64,000 nt of DNA, taken from JTS-RE37 sp963756115. GTDB lineage: Bacteria > Bacteroidota > Bacteroidia > Flavobacteriales > Flavobacteriaceae. A program made the position numbers and the translations under genes. Numbering within the stretch: the stretch's first letter is position 1; each line of letters opens with the position of its first letter. The DNA is taken from contig CAVWMN010000010.1 of the NCBI GenBank assembly GCA_963756115.1, positions 620,001-684,000 of the forward strand, written 5' to 3'. Below are positions 62,318-64,000 of this stretch, piece by piece. The notes beneath the pieces are model-generated. The model searched no databases. It had not been told where the DNA came from and was given only the letters and a program-made list of their open reading frames with translations.

Positions 62318-63085
62318 TCAATGCTTCAATGAGCCGCGGCTGATCTGGCTTTTCAGTTCGTCCATGGATTCCTGTAACTGCCGTAGCAGCCCTTTTTCCG
62401 TCGTGGCATCCACACCAAAGGTGATCTTGCTGTTCACCTGCCAGATTTCCTGTATTTGGTAGGGTTTTATTTCATAAGGGGGATAGGATTCATTGAGGGA
62501 GATCAGCGAAATGTTGTTGGAATTCGGACGCTTCTCTATCTTTTTCACCAGAACCGCATCTTCCAGGACCACAACATAGATCTTATTGGGGTTAACCTCG
62601 TCTATATGTTCCACTGCTTTAGCCAGTACCCATTCCCCCGGCCTCAGGTTCGGGAGCATACTGTCGCCATCTACCTGAAATCCCCGGTAGGTGGCATTTC
62701 TGAATTCCGGCAACGGCAGGTCGAATGCCGGGAGCTGTCGATACCAGCTTGTATCCTGTATGTGCTGCGGGTAGCCGGCTGCGGCTTTAACGTTTACAAG
62801 TACCATATTATCCCTGTCTTCAGAATCCACGGTGACAACCTTGGGTATAACGCTGGTATTGGAGGTTTCCAGGTATTGCTGATTGCTCTCCCCGAATAGC
62901 CACAACGGGTTGATCTTAAATTGTTTCAACAGTTCAGAAACCACCTTCCCCGAAAGTTTGGTCCTTCCCCTTTCGATATCGGCAGTGGTGCTGGAAATCC
63001 CCAGCAATCTGGCGAATTCAGCCTGGGTATAGCCCAATTCGCGCCGGATATCTGTAAATCGTTTGACGGTGATCTCGTTCTCCAT
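62318..63085 (-). CDS. LexA-like XRE/S24 autocleaving transcriptional regulator
   Basis: 255 residues from the ATG at 63085 (in-frame start 16 codons upstream is disfavoured because it runs through the operator). An XRE helix-turn-helix is followed by a linker and an S24 peptidase domain. HTH: ELGYTQAEFARLLGISSTT. S24: a likely Ala-Gly cleavage site at A103-G104 (KAAAGYPQ), nucleophile S142 (VDGDSMLPNLRPGEW) and base K181 (AVLVKKIEKR). This is the RecA-stimulated self-cleavage architecture of LexA and phage repressors. It probably represses itself and the divergent radical SAM gene. It is not LexA proper, whose DNA-binding domain is a winged helix. Confidence 0.88.
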   Translation of the reverse strand: MENEITVKRFTDIRRELGYTQAEFARLLGISSTTADIERGRTKLSGKVVSELLKQFKINPLWLFGESNQQYLETSNTSVIPKVVTVDSEDRDNMVLVNVKAAAGYPQHIQDTSWYRQLPAFDLPLPEFRNATYRGFQVDGDSMLPNLRPGEWVLAKAVEHIDEVNPNKIYVVVLEDAVLVKKIEKRPNSNNISLISLNESYPPYEIKPYQIQEIWQVNSKITFGVDATTEKGLLRQLQESMDELKSQISRGSLKH

Positions 63086-63119
63086 GGGTAGCTGTGAATT
63101 TCCGTAAATATACAAAATA

Positions 63120-63173
63120 TGGAATATATCCAAAATAAAATTGGGATTATTTCCATAATGTGGAAATATTCCA
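63120..63173. promoter_or_regulatory. TTCCA/TGGAA operator array between the S24 regulator and the radical SAM gene
   Basis: Three overlapping or nearby inverted repeats: TGGA-ATATA-TCCA (63120-63132), TATTTCCA-TAATG-TGGAAATA (63148-63168) and TGGAA-ATA-TTCCA (63161-63173). The last abuts the radical SAM -7 box. Shared TTCCA/TGGAA half-sites suggest cooperative binding by the divergent XRE/S24 regulator. Confidence 0.75.
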
Positions 63174-63181
63174 TATTTTTG
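63174..63181 (+). promoter_or_regulatory. -7 element TATTTTTG for the radical SAM gene, next to the operator
   Basis: TAnnTTTG match 17 bases before the ATG at 63199. Its upstream edge touches operator TGGAAATATTCCA (ends 63173), so bound regulator should block polymerase. Confidence 0.55.
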
Positions 63182-63198
63182 GATTAATTACAAGAAAT

Positions 63199-64000
63199 AT
63201 GAATTGGGAAAGAATTAAAGAGAAATTATGCATCCTTGCCGATGCCGCAAAATATGATGTCTCCTGTGCCAGCAGTGGGAGCAACCGTAAAAATGAGAAC
63301 CGGGGATTAGGGAACAGTTCCAAAATGGGGATTTGCCACAGCTATACCGAGGACGGTCGCTGCGTTTCTCTGTTAAAGATATTGCTGACGAATCATTGTA
63401 TTTTTGATTGTGCGTATTGTGTAACAAGGAAAAGTAACGATATCCGGAGGGCTGCTTTTAAAATTGACGAAGTGGTGGCACTGACCGTCGAATTCTACCG
63501 CAGGAACTATATAGAAGGCCTGTTTTTAAGTTCGGGAATTTTCAAAAATGCGGATTATACAATGGAACGCCTGGTTGAGGTTGCCAAAAAGCTTCGCCAG
63601 GAAGAAAATTTCAATGGGTATATCCATTTAAAGTCTATCCCGGGAGCCAGCGATGAATTGATGTACAGGGCGGGGTTATATGCAGACAGGCTATCCGTCA
63701 ATATCGAAATTCCAACGGTTTCCGGTTTAAAATTATTAGCACCGGAAAAAAAACTGGAGGATTTCATACGCCCGATGCGCAAGGTTAAAAATGAGATACT
63801 CCGTTACCGGTCAGAGGTGAAGATCCTCAGGACCGCTCCACGGTATGCCCCGGCTGGCCAGAGTACTCAAATGGTTATCGGGGCAAGCGGAGAAACGGAT
63901 CGGGATATAATGGAGACGGCCAATCATTACTACAGGGATTATCATATGAAACGGGTGTACTATTCAGGTTACATCCCCATATCAAATGATTTACGTTTGC
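63199..64000 (+). CDS. Putative DNA modification/repair radical SAM protein (3' end outside window)
   Basis: 267 residues are visible and the frame runs off the window edge. CxxxCxxC is C67, C71 and C74 (LTNHCIFDCAYCVTR). The N-terminus MNWERIKEKLCILADAAKYD, with SCASSGSNR and a conserved RGLGNSSKMGICHSY segment, matches the family described as putative DNA modification/repair radical SAM (TIGR03916). Family members are often followed by a small putative DNA repair protein (TIGR03915 family), which I expect just downstream. The gene is divergent from, and probably controlled by, the S24 regulator. The biochemical substrate is unknown. Confidence 0.85.
   Translation, partial: MNWERIKEKLCILADAAKYDVSCASSGSNRKNENRGLGNSSKMGICHSYTEDGRCVSLLKILLTNHCIFDCAYCVTRKSNDIRRAAFKIDEVVALTVEFYRRNYIEGLFLSSGIFKNADYTMERLVEVAKKLRQEENFNGYIHLKSIPGASDELMYRAGLYADRLSVNIEIPTVSGLKLLAPEKKLEDFIRPMRKVKNEILRYRSEVKILRTAPRYAPAGQSTQMVIGASGETDRDIMETANHYYRDYHMKRVYYSGYIPISNDLRL

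Noticed and set aside
62318..63085. Calling the S24 regulator LexA
   Set aside because: Its DNA-binding part is an XRE-type HTH rather than the LexA winged helix, although the peptidase half is LexA-like.
1..64000. tRNA, rRNA, CRISPR arrays, insertion sequences, prophage
   Set aside because: No repeat-spacer pattern, transposase motif, phage structural gene or recognisable RNA gene was seen; a tRNA or covariance-model scan was not possible here.

Overview
The window is a 64 kb chromosomal segment of a Bacteroidota bacterium, most likely a marine member of the Flavobacteriaceae. The evidence is gene content: DUF6268 and DUF6340 proteins, a fused alpha/beta 2-oxoacid dehydrogenase E1, a SUI1-type initiation factor, PPK1, a QEGLA-motif protein, and many lipoproteins with a Cys lipobox. 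The promoters also fit: a TAnnTTTG -7 element precedes many genes, often 4 to 25 bases from the start codon. GC is middling, near 47-50% by eye. I see no rRNA, tRNA, CRISPR, insertion sequence or prophage. No gap between genes exceeds 300 bases; the largest, about 280 and 298 bases, are upstream of terC and of the MscS gene.

Layout. 1-2.6 kb: FdhF/YdeP-type molybdopterin oxidoreductase, cut by the window edge, with its small partner. 2.8-11.4 kb: envelope proteins, a three-gene operon (lipoprotein, radical SAM/SPASM enzyme, fatty-acid hydroxylase), a Bcr/CflA-type exporter, and a lipoprotein/beta-propeller pair. 11.6-15.5 kb: TerC, a coiled-coil protein, a hibernation factor with a cysteine-less ArsC/Spx-like partner, and MscS. 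15.6-21.4 kb: a seven-gene biosynthetic operon in which a type III polyketide synthase, a methyltransferase and a flavoprotein are joined to a dedicated ACP, ketosynthase, dehydratase and FabI/FabL-like reductase. 21.5-25 kb: OmpA-like and lipocalin-like lipoproteins and the E1 fusion. 25-36 kb: IPNS-like oxygenase, SUI1, DUF1835 protein, nucleoside phosphorylase, ppk1 with a frameshifted solute-binding gene, ung, mutS2 and a DCC protein. 36-41 kb: a four-gene cluster of two GshB-like ATP-grasp ligases, an N-formylglutamate-amidohydrolase-like enzyme and a QEGLA/DUF1704 zinc peptidase. 41-48 kb: DAACS symporter, aroC, a split FAD/Fe-S oxidase, a beta-barrel protein and a TlpA-like lipoprotein. 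48-52 kb: two tandem paralogous propeller/solenoid lipoproteins. 52-62 kb: rhomboid, lipid A-type acyltransferase, GH67 alpha-glucuronidase, glmM, ACP phosphodiesterase, DUF5602 lipoprotein, a frameshifted gamma-glutamyltransferase, ferritin and a GNAT protein. 62.3-64 kb: a LexA-like XRE/S24 regulator divergent from a DNA-repair-associated radical SAM gene, with a TTCCA/TGGAA operator array between them.

The best candidates for poorly described biology are the type III PKS plus dedicated type II FAS operon (an inferred methylated, oxidised phenolic lipid or pyrone), the ATP-grasp/amidohydrolase/zincin cluster (an inferred amide-linked small molecule or peptide tag), the lipoprotein/radical SAM/hydroxylase operon, and the self-cleaving regulator that probably controls the radical SAM repair gene. 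Three genes carry single-base frame disruptions relative to their families (near 30757, 44430 and 60846), so residual sequence error should be excluded before they are treated as biology.
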